64,000 nucleotides of DNA from SMWD01 sp964629475. GTDB taxonomy: Bacteria > Pseudomonadota > Gammaproteobacteria > Steroidobacterales > GCA-2729495. The DNA lies in the NCBI GenBank assembly GCA_964629475.1, contig CAZVQW010000008.1, positions 50,100-114,099 on the forward strand. Direction: 5' to 3'. The notes under the pieces were generated by a model. That model was not told where the DNA came from, made no database searches, and saw only the letters and a list, made by a program, of their open reading frames with translations. A program made the translations under genes and the position numbers. Below are positions 34,831 to 43,301 of this stretch, in pieces. Every line of letters begins with the position of its first letter. Positions within the stretch are counted from its first letter, which is position 1.

Positions 34831-35514
34831 ATGGGTATTTTTTCCCGCATGAGCGACATCATAAATTCCAACATTAATGCGATCCTGGAGAAGGCCGAAG
34901 ATCCGGAGAAGATCGTACGCCTGATGATCCAGGAAATGGAAGACACGCTGGTCGAAGTCCGTTCAGCCGCTGCCCGCGCTATCGCTGACAAGAAAGCCAA
35001 CCGGCGCAAGCTGACAGCCATTCACGACGAAGTGGGCGACTGGGAGAAGAAGGCCGAACTGGCTATATCAAAAGGGCGTGACGACCTCGCCAAGGCTGCG
35101 CTTCGGGAAAGGAATGCCGCCGAAAGTATCGCCGCCGGTCTGGCAGATGAATTGAACCAGGTGGACGATGGCCTTGAGCACCTCAACGGGGACATCTCAC
35201 GCTTGCAGGAGAAACTGGCGGACGCCAAAGCCCGCCAGAAAGCACTTTTACTGCGGCATGAAACAGGCAATCAACGCTTGCGCGTACGTGAACAACTCCA
35301 CAAGGGCAAAGTAGACGATGCACTTGTGCGCTTCGAAAAATTCGAACGCAAGATTGAAAATGTTGAGGGCCGCGTCGAAGCCTATGACCTGGGCGAACGG
35401 CCTGATCTCAGGAAAGAAATCCAGGACCTCGAAAGCGAAGACCAAATAGAGCAGGCCTTGAATGAGATGAAGCAACGCATTAATGAAAACGATGCCAAAG
35501 GAGAGCAATCATGA
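34831..35514 (+). CDS. pspA: Phage shock protein A (PspA/IM30 ESCRT-III-like)
   Basis: 227 residues, almost wholly helical coiled coil. The N-terminal amphipathic helix MGIFSRMSDIINSNINAILEKAEDP binds membrane, and QEMEDTLVEVRSAAARAIADKK starts the long hairpin. PspA restrains PspF in the resting cell and stabilises the inner membrane by forming ESCRT-III-like assemblies under stress. AGGA lies five bases before the ATG. Its stop overlaps the start of a 35-residue small protein gene (ATGA at 35511-35514). Length fits the family. Confidence 0.95.
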   Translation: MGIFSRMSDIINSNINAILEKAEDPEKIVRLMIQEMEDTLVEVRSAAARAIADKKANRRKLTAIHDEVGDWEKKAELAISKGRDDLAKAALRERNAAESIAAGLADELNQVDDGLEHLNGDISRLQEKLADAKARQKALLLRHETGNQRLRVREQLHKGKVDDALVRFEKFERKIENVEGRVEAYDLGERPDLRKEIQDLESEDQIEQALNEMKQRINENDAKGEQS

Positions 35515-35618
35515 TTTCCAGAATTTTCGAGAACAGTGCATACGTGCTGGCTGTCATTGTTGTCGGCCTCACCTACTCGTATTGCATGCTATCGCTTGCT
35601 GGAACACACTTGGTTTAA
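35511..35618 (+). CDS. 35-residue single-span membrane protein in the psp operon
   Basis: A short frame of 35 codons whose ATG overlaps the pspA stop and is preceded by AAAGGAG (35497-35503), a strong ribosome-binding site with eight-base spacing. The product begins MISRIFENSAYV and has one hydrophobic span of about 20 residues (AYVLAVIVVGLTYSYCMLSL). Translational coupling, a good ribosome-binding site and a clean membrane span argue that it is real. It is not PspB, PspC or a PspD I recognise. It may help anchor or signal to PspA at the membrane. Confidence 0.65.
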   Translation: MISRIFENSAYVLAVIVVGLTYSYCMLSLAGTHLV

Positions 35619-35668
35619 CCGGATCGATAGACGAAGGACTATAGACGAAAGACACGGGGGAGCTGAGC

Positions 35669-35887
35669 ATGTTCGAACTTTTCGGTATTTTGGCGCTGAC
35701 CATCGTGGCGCCAATCTGGATTTTAGGTCACTACATCACGAAGTGGAGACTGGCCAAGGGACTCTCAAAGAATGAGGCCCAGCTGCTGGAAGAACTCTGG
35801 AAGACAGCTCAGCGCATGGAGAAACGCGTCCATACGCTGGAAGCAATTCTCGATGACAACGTTGATGCATGGAGGAAGAAAGTATGA
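35669..35887 (+). CDS. pspB: Phage shock protein B
   Basis: 72 residues: an N-terminal membrane helix (FELFGILALTIVAPIWILGHY), then a basic turn and a coiled-coil helix with LLEELWKTAQRMEKRVHTLEAILDD. PspB acts with PspC at the inner membrane to relieve PspA inhibition of PspF. GGGGGAG sits seven bases before the ATG. The stop overlaps the first pspC start (ATGA at 35884-35887). Size and layout match the family closely. Confidence 0.93.
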   Translation: MFELFGILALTIVAPIWILGHYITKWRLAKGLSKNEAQLLEELWKTAQRMEKRVHTLEAILDDNVDAWRKKV

Positions 35888-36105
35888 ACGATAATCGCCA
35901 CCATTTCCGCACATCGGCATCGCTTGACGGATTACGACGCAGCCGCAGTAACGGAATTATTTTTGGCGTCTGCGCGGGCATTGCTGATTTCTTCGCGCTC
36001 GATCCAACCATCGTAAGAATCACCGCTTTTCTGCTGTTGTGGATTTTCACAATGCCAACGCTGGTGCTTTACCTTCTTCTGGCGATCCTGGCTGAATCAC
36101 GATGA
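35884..36105 (+). CDS. pspC: Phage shock protein C, first (short) copy
   Basis: 73 residues consisting of a PspC domain only: LDGLRRSRSNGIIFGVCAGIADFFALDPTIVRI followed by one or two membrane spans (FLLLWIFTMPTLVLYLLLAIL). It lacks the cytoplasmic tail found in E. coli PspC. Start and stop both overlap neighbours by ATGA, so it is translated together with pspB and the second pspC. It may act as the membrane sensor half, with the longer copy supplying the contact to PspA; this division is inference. Confidence 0.85.
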   Translation: MNDNRHHFRTSASLDGLRRSRSNGIIFGVCAGIADFFALDPTIVRITAFLLLWIFTMPTLVLYLLLAILAESR

Positions 36106-36500
36106 ACACCGAAACATCCAATGGCCCCAACCCGCGCCGCCTGTATCGCGATACCGAGAATGGCATTCTGGCCGGAGTATGTGCCGGCATCGCCGACTAT
36201 TTCGGCTTCAGCCTCAAAGGACTCCGGTGGGTGGTTGTATTGTCGTGCATTTTTATCATGCCGGCACTGGTACTTTGCTACCTGGCAGCTGCCTTCATAC
36301 TGCCACGCAAACCCGAAGGGATGTACCGAGATGACAAAGAAGAATCGTTCTGGCGCACAGTAAGACGAGACCCGCACTATGCGTTTGACGATATTCGAAC
36401 AAAGTTCCGCGATCTGGATGCGCGACTGCAGGGCATGGAGCGTTACGTCACCTCACCCCGCTTCGACCTGGATCAGGAGTTCAAAGACCTGGAACGGTAA
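36102..36500 (+). CDS. pspC: Phage shock protein C, second copy with C-terminal extension
   Basis: 132 residues. The PspC domain (RRLYRDTENGILAGVCAGIADYFGFSLKGLRWVVV) and membrane segment (VLSCIFIMPALVLCYLAAAFIL) are followed by a charged cytoplasmic helix region ending MERYVTSPRFDLDQEFKDLER, which resembles the C-terminus of E. coli PspC. It is the last gene of the psp operon, overlapping the short copy by four bases. Two adjacent PspC-domain genes suggest tandem duplication. Confidence 0.9.
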   Translation: MNTETSNGPNPRRLYRDTENGILAGVCAGIADYFGFSLKGLRWVVVLSCIFIMPALVLCYLAAAFILPRKPEGMYRDDKEESFWRTVRRDPHYAFDDIRTKFRDLDARLQGMERYVTSPRFDLDQEFKDLER

Positions 36501-36541
36501 ACTCCATGATTGACATCGTCATTGCCCGAGCATTTCAGGGC

Positions 36542-37534
36542 TTACCGAGGCGTCTTGCCCTGCAAAACGGCTGCAAAGATCTCGCTGTCCACGTTACCGC
36601 CGGTAAGAATGACAGTGGCTCGAAGATCCCTGGCATTACCCAGCTCTCTGTCATCCTCTAATTCCTGCAACAGTGCCGCCAGGGCCGCCGCACCCGCTCC
36701 TTCGGCAACACTATGGGTGTCTTCATAGAGCACCCGCATAGCGTTGGCCACTTCATCGTCATCAACCCGGACGATCCTCGCCACACCGGTGCGAATAATG
36801 TCTAGCGCCTGAGGGATGGGCATACGGCAGGCTACGCCGTCGGCAAACGTATTGGCACTCTCAGTCTGCACCACTGCACCTTGCTCATAAGACAACGCAT
36901 AGGCCGGAGCGCGTGAAGACACGACTCCAATAATCTTCGTTGCAAGGCCGAACAAGTCTCGTACCGCAATCAGGCTGCAGACACCTGAGCCCATCCCGAT
37001 GGGAACATAGACCAGGTCGAGATCAGAAACTGCCTCGAACAATTCAAGTCCGTACGTCGCCACCCCGCGCACTAAATCCGGATGAAAGGATGGCGCAAAC
37101 ATGAACTCACGCTCTACGGCCAATCGCTCGGCCTCGAATCGCGCCTCGTCGAAGTCCTGACCATGGACAATCAACTCGGCACCCCAGGCCTGCATCGCAC
37201 GATTTTTCTCTTTACTGTTACCTTCCGGGACTACAACAGTGACCGGCACGCCATACTTGGAAGCCGCAAAGGGAATGCTTTGACCGTGATTGCCCCGTGT
37301 GGCGGTAATGAACCCCGCCGGCATGCGGTTACTGCGGTTGAGCCCGTCCATATACACCAGGCCACCGCGAACCTTAAATGCGCCGGTAGGCGTGTGGTTT
37401 TCATGCTTGACCCATACTTCCACACCGCAACGGGATTGCAGCAGCGGCCATTTGTACTGCGGTGTCGGCAACATTACCGCACCGACGACGTCACGCGCCT
37501 GGGCCAGTTGCTCAGCGGAAAAAAGCGGGCTCAT
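36542..37534 (-). CDS. Threonine/serine dehydratase-like PLP enzyme
   Basis: 330 residues of PLP fold type II. K54 in PTGAFKVRGG binds the cofactor, RGNHGQS (about 95) grips the substrate carboxylate, and GMGSGVCSLIA is the phosphate-binding loop (GGGGL-like); TGGNVD closes the ring-nitrogen side. Catabolic threonine dehydratases and serine racemases share this outline; no regulatory ACT domain is present, so it is not the biosynthetic IlvA form. It deaminates an amino acid, most likely threonine or serine, in the cytoplasm. The gene is divergent from ovoA, and the two starts are about 155 bases apart. Confidence 0.85.
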   Translation of the reverse strand: MSPLFSAEQLAQARDVVGAVMLPTPQYKWPLLQSRCGVEVWVKHENHTPTGAFKVRGGLVYMDGLNRSNRMPAGFITATRGNHGQSIPFAASKYGVPVTVVVPEGNSKEKNRAMQAWGAELIVHGQDFDEARFEAERLAVEREFMFAPSFHPDLVRGVATYGLELFEAVSDLDLVYVPIGMGSGVCSLIAVRDLFGLATKIIGVVSSRAPAYALSYEQGAVVQTESANTFADGVACRMPIPQALDIIRTGVARIVRVDDDEVANAMRVLYEDTHSVAEGAGAAALAALLQELEDDRELGNARDLRATVILTGGNVDSEIFAAVLQGKTPR

Positions 37535-37614
37535 GGTGACTGAGTATACAGTGGAAGCCTCATCCAGCGATGTGAAAAGGGAGCTACAACTCAGGCAGTC
37601 ATTCTCGTATAGAA

Positions 37615-37631
37615 TTGATGGAAACCATCAA
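37615..37631. promoter_or_regulatory. Perfect palindrome between threonine-dehydratase-like gene and ovoA
   Basis: TTGATGG-AAA-CCATCAA is a 7-bp inverted repeat about 60 bases before the preferred ovoA start codon, just after a TATAGA sequence that could be a -10 box. Such a position suits a repressor operator. It is not an FNR site, because the TTGAT and ATCAA halves are seven, not four, bases apart. Confidence 0.4.
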
Positions 37632-37688
37632 CTCACACAAGCCCCCAAACGACACCAACTGTATACCTTCCAAAATGAGAACATCCCT

Positions 37689-39848
37689 GTGACTTTCCCA
37701 GCCCACAACCATACACCGACGCAATCTCTGTGTGATGTAACCGTTCCAAAGTCACCGCTTCTGAATCAAGGCGATGCTGAAACAAAGCGGCAGGAAATTC
37801 TGAATTATTTCCATCAGAGTTTTGACCTCTACGAAAGTCTCTTTGAGTGCCTCCGTGATGATGAGACGTTTTTTTATCGCGCCAACCCTCTCCGACATCC
37901 GTTGATTTTTTACTACGGGCATACCGCTGTCTTTTTTATCAACAAACTCAATGTCGCTAATGTGATTTCGGAACGAATCGATCCGGCCATTGAATCGACT
38001 CTGGCCATTGGCGTCGATGAAATGTCATGGGATGATCTCGACGAAAATCACTATGAATGGCCTGCGCCGGAGCAGGTAAAAGCCTACCGTGACAAGACGC
38101 GTTTAGTTGTCGATCGTTTGATCCGGGATTGCAGTTTTTCCATGCCCATCGATTGGGATGACCCCATGTGGATCATCCTGATGGGAATCGAACATGAGCG
38201 CATTCACCTGGAAACCACTGCGGTATTAATCCGCGAGTTGCCACTGGACCAGGTTCAGCCGCACCCGGTCTGGGGCCGGATCTGCAAGGAGGCCGGAGAA
38301 GCACCCGACAATGAACTGCTGCCTGTCCAGAGTGGAATGGTTCACCTGGGCAAAGCCCGGAACGATTCACTTTATGGCTGGGACAATGAGTATGGCCATT
38401 TCCAAACGGGCATCAAATCATTTAGCGCCTCCAGGTACCTTGTTTCCAATCAGGAATTTCTGGCATTCGTTGAGGACAACGGATACCAAACGAAGAATTT
38501 CTGGACGGATGAAGGTTGGAACTGGGTTCAATATAAAAATGCAACCTGCCCCGTCTATTGGATCAATAACGAGGGCACATTCCGCTATCGCGCCATGCTC
38601 GAGGAGATCGACATGCCGTGGAACTGGCCGGTCGATATAAACTTTCTGGAGGCAAAGGCATTTTGCCAGTGGAAATCGAATAAAACCGGAACCCATATCC
38701 GGATGCCTACCGAAGCCGAGTGGTGCCATTTTCATTCGCTGAACGCTCTCGACCAACCTGAAGGGAATGACGAACCGGGGAACCTCAACCTCCGGGGTGA
38801 GATGTCGGCGTGTCCGGTTTCAAGACATGTCTTCGCAAACGGTTTTTATGACGTTAGCGGCAATGTGTGGCAATGGACCGAAACTGCCATTGACGGATTT
38901 GAAGGTTTCGAGCCCCACCCCGCCTATGACGATTTTTCGACACCTACCTTTGATGGAAAACACAATTTATTCAAAGGGGGAAGCTGGATCTCAACGGGAA
39001 ACCTCGCCAACAGCGAATCTCGATATGCGTTTCGGCGGCACTTTTTCCAGTTCTCCGGTCTGCGATATGTGGAAGCCGATTGTCTTCCGGAGTCTCATGT
39101 AAACGTCTATGAAACCGATGCAAAAATTGCTCAGTATATTGAGAGCCATTTCGGTGACGACCATTTGGACATTCCTAACTTCCCGGTCACCTGCGTTCGC
39201 ACGGCCCTAGATTTTCTGGATGAAAAAATGACTCGCCGGGCACTGGATATAGGTTGTGCCGCCGGACGATCATCATTTGAATTGGCAACAACGTTTGACC
39301 ACGTCGATGCGGTTGATTTTTCGGCCCGGATTATCGAAGCACCCATCAATTTGCAGGAAACGGGATCGCAACGATATGTGATCGCCGATGAAGGCGAACT
39401 GGTCCTCTACAAGACAGCCAGGTTATCGAATTTCGATGGTTACGATGACGTCAGGAATAAAATCAATTTCATCCAGGGTGATGCTTGCAACCTCGCAGCA
39501 AGACTTACCGGCTATGACCTGGTGTTTGCCGGTAATCTTCTTGATCGCCTCTATGATCCCGCCAGTTTTTTGCACCTCATTCAGGATCGTATTCGCAGTC
39601 ACGGAATACTGGTTCTGATATCGCCCTATTGGTGGAATGAATCATTCACGCCACGCGAACAATGGCTTGGAGGATACAAGTCGAAAACGGGAGAATCGTA
39701 CACAACGCTTGAAGGAATTGCCGATGCGCTGGAGCCCACCTTTCAATTACAGGGCAAACCAATCGATATCCCGTTTGTCATTCGAGAAACCCGACGCAAT
39801 TTTCAGCACAGCATCTCGCAAATGAGCGTCTGGAAAAAGATTGACTGA
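37689..39848 (+). CDS. ovoA: 5-histidylcysteine sulfoxide synthase/4-mercaptohistidine N-methyltransferase OvoA (ovothiol)
   Basis: About 719 residues. The N-terminal DinB-like domain supplies the three iron histidines: H78 in YYGHTAVFF, and H169 and H173 in EHERIHLE. The central FGE/sulfatase-modifying domain has PTEAEWCHF, GNVWQWTET and FKGGSWIS. A C-terminal SAM methyltransferase domain has ALDIGCAAGRSSFELA. This three-part layout is that of OvoA, which links cysteine to C5 of histidine with oxygen and, after lyase action, N-methylates 4-mercaptohistidine. I chose the GTG at 37689 because the frame before it, back to an ATG at 37533, shows no family sequence and known OvoA proteins start about 30 residues before the KRQEI block. 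An ATP-grasp gene follows 30 bases on. Confidence 0.92.
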   Translation: MTFPAHNHTPTQSLCDVTVPKSPLLNQGDAETKRQEILNYFHQSFDLYESLFECLRDDETFFYRANPLRHPLIFYYGHTAVFFINKLNVANVISERIDPAIESTLAIGVDEMSWDDLDENHYEWPAPEQVKAYRDKTRLVVDRLIRDCSFSMPIDWDDPMWIILMGIEHERIHLETTAVLIRELPLDQVQPHPVWGRICKEAGEAPDNELLPVQSGMVHLGKARNDSLYGWDNEYGHFQTGIKSFSASRYLVSNQEFLAFVEDNGYQTKNFWTDEGWNWVQYKNATCPVYWINNEGTFRYRAMLEEIDMPWNWPVDINFLEAKAFCQWKSNKTGTHIRMPTEAEWCHFHSLNALDQPEGNDEPGNLNLRGEMSACPVSRHVFANGFYDVSGNVWQWTETAIDGFEGFEPHPAYDDFSTPTFDGKHNLFKGGSWISTGNLANSESRYAFRRHFFQFSGLRYVEADCLPESHVNVYETDAKIAQYIESHFGDDHLDIPNFPVTCVRTALDFLDEKMTRRALDIGCAAGRSSFELATTFDHVDAVDFSARIIEAPINLQETGSQRYVIADEGELVLYKTARLSNFDGYDDVRNKINFIQGDACNLAARLTGYDLVFAGNLLDRLYDPASFLHLIQDRIRSHGILVLISPYWWNESFTPREQWLGGYKSKTGESYTTLEGIADALEPTFQLQGKPIDIPFVIRETRRNFQHSISQMSVWKKID

Positions 39849-39878
39849 GTTTTCCCTGAATCGGATCAGGAATCACCA

Positions 39879-41030
39879 ATGAGTTTCCGTTCAAGCTTGT
39901 CCGAGTTTCAATTCCTGTCGGAATTGTATGAACGAGATGCACCCCAAACTGCCTTGTTGCCGGAATACCCGTCTTCCAACAACCCTGAAGCCCGTTTTCA
40001 CAACGAGTCCAGGTTCATCATTCACGACCCCTTTCCACCGCCAAAGGCATTCTTAATGAAGGTGCTCGGCCCACACCATCTGATGTGCTGCTGGGGGAAC
40101 CGTTTGCCGGTAACATCGGAAATCCGGCCACCGGACATCCTGCTCCGGCATTGGGCCGATCATTTCGGCTCCGAGGCGGTCCCTGACTGGCAAGCTTCTG
40201 ATGACCGGCAGAGATACACCACGATCTTTCCACTCGAAACCCTGCCAGCGCAACAACAGGAAATCGATCCGGATGTTTACTACCAGCTCCATTCAAAAGA
40301 AGCGATCGGCAAAATCGCCTGCGAACAAGCCAGGATACTCGAGAAAATCACACCGCCCTGCATTGTAAAGCTGAGCCATGGATATGCCGGTCTCGGCAAT
40401 TTTTTTATTCATTCCAGTCAAGACAAGAAAGAGATTCAAACCTACATCGACAGCCACTGGCCGCACGCTGACACAATCATCACCACAATCGTCGATAACA
40501 TCGTCGGTGATTTTGGAGTGCAATTTTACCTGTCAAAATCACGCTCGATTCATTGGCTCGGTTTCACCAATCAAACTTTTGACATCAATCGAAAATGGGC
40601 GGGAGCCACATTTTCATTGCAGGAACAGGACCAGCATTTCTCCGAGCTCCAAAATATTGTCGAACCGGTCGCCGACTATCTTCTCGAGCATTCATACTTC
40701 GGTTTGGTCGGCATCGATATACTGAAAGACCAAAATAACAATCAGTTCCTCGTAGATCTCAATCCGAGATTGACTGGTGTCACCCCATTCCTGCTCGCAT
40801 CAAGACAGTTCCTGAACCAGGGGCATCACGAGGGAGTGTATGCTGCCAGCGTTCGATTCAAAGGGACGATCAAGGACCTGTTCTCGGCAACAAAACATTC
40901 AACCTCATCCGCGGTGTTGATTCACAGCGCTGTCGAGGAAGAACCCGGCACGATGCAATGCCATCTTTCTGCCCATGCCAATTCTCAACGGCAATGTGAG
41001 GAGGCATTAAGCCAGATCGGCGACCGTTAA
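39879..41030 (+). CDS. ATP-grasp domain ligase next to ovoA
   Basis: 383 residues. IVKLSHGYAGLGNFFIHSS (162-180) is the glycine-rich ATP lid, and GLVGIDILKDQNNNQFLVDL with NPRLTG (275-300) is the metal-binding strand pair closing an ATP-grasp fold. Such enzymes usually activate a carboxylate as acyl phosphate and join it to an amine or thiol. The first 120 residues match no family I know. Lying 30 bases after ovoA on the same strand, it may couple ovothiol or 4-mercaptohistidine to another amino acid or acid; this is inference. The substrate, product and reaction are unknown. Confidence 0.72.
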   Translation: MSFRSSLSEFQFLSELYERDAPQTALLPEYPSSNNPEARFHNESRFIIHDPFPPPKAFLMKVLGPHHLMCCWGNRLPVTSEIRPPDILLRHWADHFGSEAVPDWQASDDRQRYTTIFPLETLPAQQQEIDPDVYYQLHSKEAIGKIACEQARILEKITPPCIVKLSHGYAGLGNFFIHSSQDKKEIQTYIDSHWPHADTIITTIVDNIVGDFGVQFYLSKSRSIHWLGFTNQTFDINRKWAGATFSLQEQDQHFSELQNIVEPVADYLLEHSYFGLVGIDILKDQNNNQFLVDLNPRLTGVTPFLLASRQFLNQGHHEGVYAASVRFKGTIKDLFSATKHSTSSAVLIHSAVEEEPGTMQCHLSAHANSQRQCEEALSQIGDR

Positions 41031-41211
41031 ATCGTACGGTCTCATTTCCGAATCTTAATCGAGCAGTGATTTCCAACCATCAGAATCCAAGTCAGGTCAT
41101 TCATACCTGGAAAGCATTATTTTCAACATGAGAGTCAGCTACCATGCAGAAGACATCCATGCTGCCCCGGCGATGAATCCTGACCTTCAACAGCACTGAG
41201 GAGAATCTTTC

Positions 41212-41688
41212 ATGTTTCCAGCTGGCTTCCTTGGAACAAGAGCCGACATACTTATCGATATTGTTACGCTTTCATTTATCGTAATTCTGCCGGTTTTGAT
41301 TACATCCTGGTGGCTTGCCCGGTCCAAAAAGAATTACGCGAGCCACCGGAAAATTCAGCTTACGCTGGGTATTACACTCGGTATCGTCGTAGCCATTTTT
41401 GAATATGACCTGTCGGCTTCCGGCGGTATTTTTGAACTAACAAAGGGTGGTATCTATGAAGGTACCGCTATTCTGAACTGGACCATCTATATTCACACCT
41501 TTTTTTCAGTGCTAACCAGTATTATCTGGGTGACCCTGATCATCGCGTCGTTGATCAAATTCAAGAACCCGCCAAAACCAAATGAATTCAGCAGGACCCA
41601 TCGATTCTGGGGAAAAACCGGAATGGTTACGATGTTCATGGCTGGTATTACCTCACCACCATTATATTATTTTGGCTTCATGGCTTGA
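41212..41688 (+). CDS. DUF420-family four-helix membrane protein
   Basis: 158 residues with four membrane helices (about 11-33, 48-65, 84-108 and 130-155) and histidines at helix ends (SHRKIQ, YIHTFFS, RTHRFWGK) that could bind haem or metal, as seen in DUF420/CtaM-like proteins connected with cytochrome oxidase assembly. GAGGAGA is a good ribosome-binding site. It follows the ATP-grasp gene by 180 bases and precedes the second ALDH by 22 bases, so it is at least co-transcribed with the ALDH. Its link to the ovothiol genes is positional only. Confidence 0.72.
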   Translation: MFPAGFLGTRADILIDIVTLSFIVILPVLITSWWLARSKKNYASHRKIQLTLGITLGIVVAIFEYDLSASGGIFELTKGGIYEGTAILNWTIYIHTFFSVLTSIIWVTLIIASLIKFKNPPKPNEFSRTHRFWGKTGMVTMFMAGITSPPLYYFGFMA

Positions 41689-41710
41689 ATTACAAGTCAG
41701 GAGAGATTGA

Positions 41711-43186
41711 ATGCAACATTTGACCGGAACCGATGAGGACGGAATTCTTCATGAGCCATTGATGATCGCCGAGCGATCCAAGCCCGCGGGAATACTCCGT
41801 GTGACGGCACCTTTTGATCAAAAATTAATCGCCGAAGTCGAAACCTGCAATTTGACGCATATCGACGACGCTTTGCGAACAGCACATGCGCTTTTCCGTG
41901 ATCGAGACGCCTGGATTTCGTTGGCCGATCGTATCGGCGTTCTCGAACGAGCGGCCAACACCATGACAGAAAATCATGCCGACTTAACGCTGCTTGCTGC
42001 ACGAGAAGGGGGGAAGCCGCTGCGCGATTCACAGGTGGAGGTCACGCGCGCCATCGACAGTGTACGCTTGTGTATTGAAGTAATCCGATCAGAGGCCGGC
42101 AGTGTCGTGCCGATGGGGACGACTGCTGCGAGCGGAGAACGATTGGCTTTCACGCAAAAAGAGCCAATAGGTGTTGTTGTAGCCGTCAGCGCGTTCAATC
42201 ACCCGTTGAACCTGATCGTCCATCAGGTTGCCGCCGCAGTGGCCGCCGGTTGTCCGGTCATCGTGAAGCCGGCCGACGACACGCCGCTGTCTTGTCTGCG
42301 GTTCGTGCATGTTCTGCATGATGCCGGGTTGCCGCCCGCCTGGTGTCAGGTCGTCGTGCCGAAGGACATTCCAACTGCAGAACATTTGGTCACGGATACG
42401 CGGGTTTCCTTTTTCAGCTTCATTGGCAGCGCACGTGTCGGCTGGATGTTGCGCTCCAAGCTGGCGCCGGGAACACGTTGTGTGCTTGAACACGGCGGTG
42501 CTGCTCCCGTCATTCTGACCGACGACTTTGACCATCAGATCGTTTATGCATCGATCCTGAAAGGTGGCTTCTATCACGCCGGACAAGTCTGTGTGTCGGT
42601 ACAGCGGATCTATGCACCGCGCAGAATTGCTGAGGAGTTTGCTACAGAGCTTGCTGAGCAAGCCGCCCAGCTGACCATTGGCGATCCAACCAGCCCTGAC
42701 ACTGAGGTCGGGCCACTGATTCGCGAGTCGGAAGTGACTCGAATTCACGATTGGGTTCTGGAAGCGGTGAATGGAGGCGCCAAACTCCTCAGTGGTGGCG
42801 ATCCAATAAGTCCGAGTTGTTACCCTTGCACCGTATTACTGGACCCGCCGGCTGACGCGAAGGTCAGTACCGCGGAGATATTTGGTCCCGTTGTTTGTGT
42901 TTACCCCTACGATGATCTTGACGAAGCAATAGCGGCTGCCAACAGCTTACCGGTCGCTTTCCAGGCAGCCGTGTACAACCGCGATATCGATGTCACCCTG
43001 CGCGTGTTCCGACGCCTTGACGCGTCGGCAGTCATGGTCAATGACCACTCAGCGTTTCGTGTTGACGGGATGCCATTTGCCGGCTTGCGGGAGTCCGGGC
43101 TCGGTGTAGGAGGCATTCCCCACACGATTGCGGATATGCAAATCGAAAAGATGCTGGTTCTGAAATCACCTGAACTGGACGGATGA
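41711..43186 (+). CDS. NAD(P)-dependent aldehyde dehydrogenase (paralogue 2)
   Basis: 491 residues with the same catalytic set as its paralogue at 23804-25279: N163 in AFNHPLN, E260 in LEHGG and C294 in GQVCVSVQRI. The two share start region (GILHEPLMI), exact length, C-terminus (ELDG) and even the GGAGAGATT leader before the ATG, yet differ at about a quarter of residues, so the duplication is old. This copy ends the ovoA-ATP-grasp-DUF420 run with a 22-base gap. It may oxidise an aldehyde made by these enzymes or have kept the ancestral substrate. Confidence 0.88.
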   Translation: MQHLTGTDEDGILHEPLMIAERSKPAGILRVTAPFDQKLIAEVETCNLTHIDDALRTAHALFRDRDAWISLADRIGVLERAANTMTENHADLTLLAAREGGKPLRDSQVEVTRAIDSVRLCIEVIRSEAGSVVPMGTTAASGERLAFTQKEPIGVVVAVSAFNHPLNLIVHQVAAAVAAGCPVIVKPADDTPLSCLRFVHVLHDAGLPPAWCQVVVPKDIPTAEHLVTDTRVSFFSFIGSARVGWMLRSKLAPGTRCVLEHGGAAPVILTDDFDHQIVYASILKGGFYHAGQVCVSVQRIYAPRRIAEEFATELAEQAAQLTIGDPTSPDTEVGPLIRESEVTRIHDWVLEAVNGGAKLLSGGDPISPSCYPCTVLLDPPADAKVSTAEIFGPVVCVYPYDDLDEAIAAANSLPVAFQAAVYNRDIDVTLRVFRRLDASAVMVNDHSAFRVDGMPFAGLRESGLGVGGIPHTIADMQIEKMLVLKSPELDG

Positions 43187-43301
43187 ATATAAAATTCGAT
43201 CAACACCTGATCCACGATCTTGTATCCGCATGCGCTTCCGCATTTGTCACCATGTCCGGGACATAGCAGCGCCCAATATCCCCAACTTTACTGATTGATT
43301 T

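Noticed and set aside
37615..37631. FNR box upstream of ovoA
   Set aside because: The TTGAT and ATCAA halves are seven bases apart; FNR needs four.
37290..37688. N-terminal extension of OvoA by about 133 residues
   Set aside because: Most of it is antisense to the threonine-dehydratase-like gene and has no similarity to OvoA; a GTG at 37689 gives the normal length.
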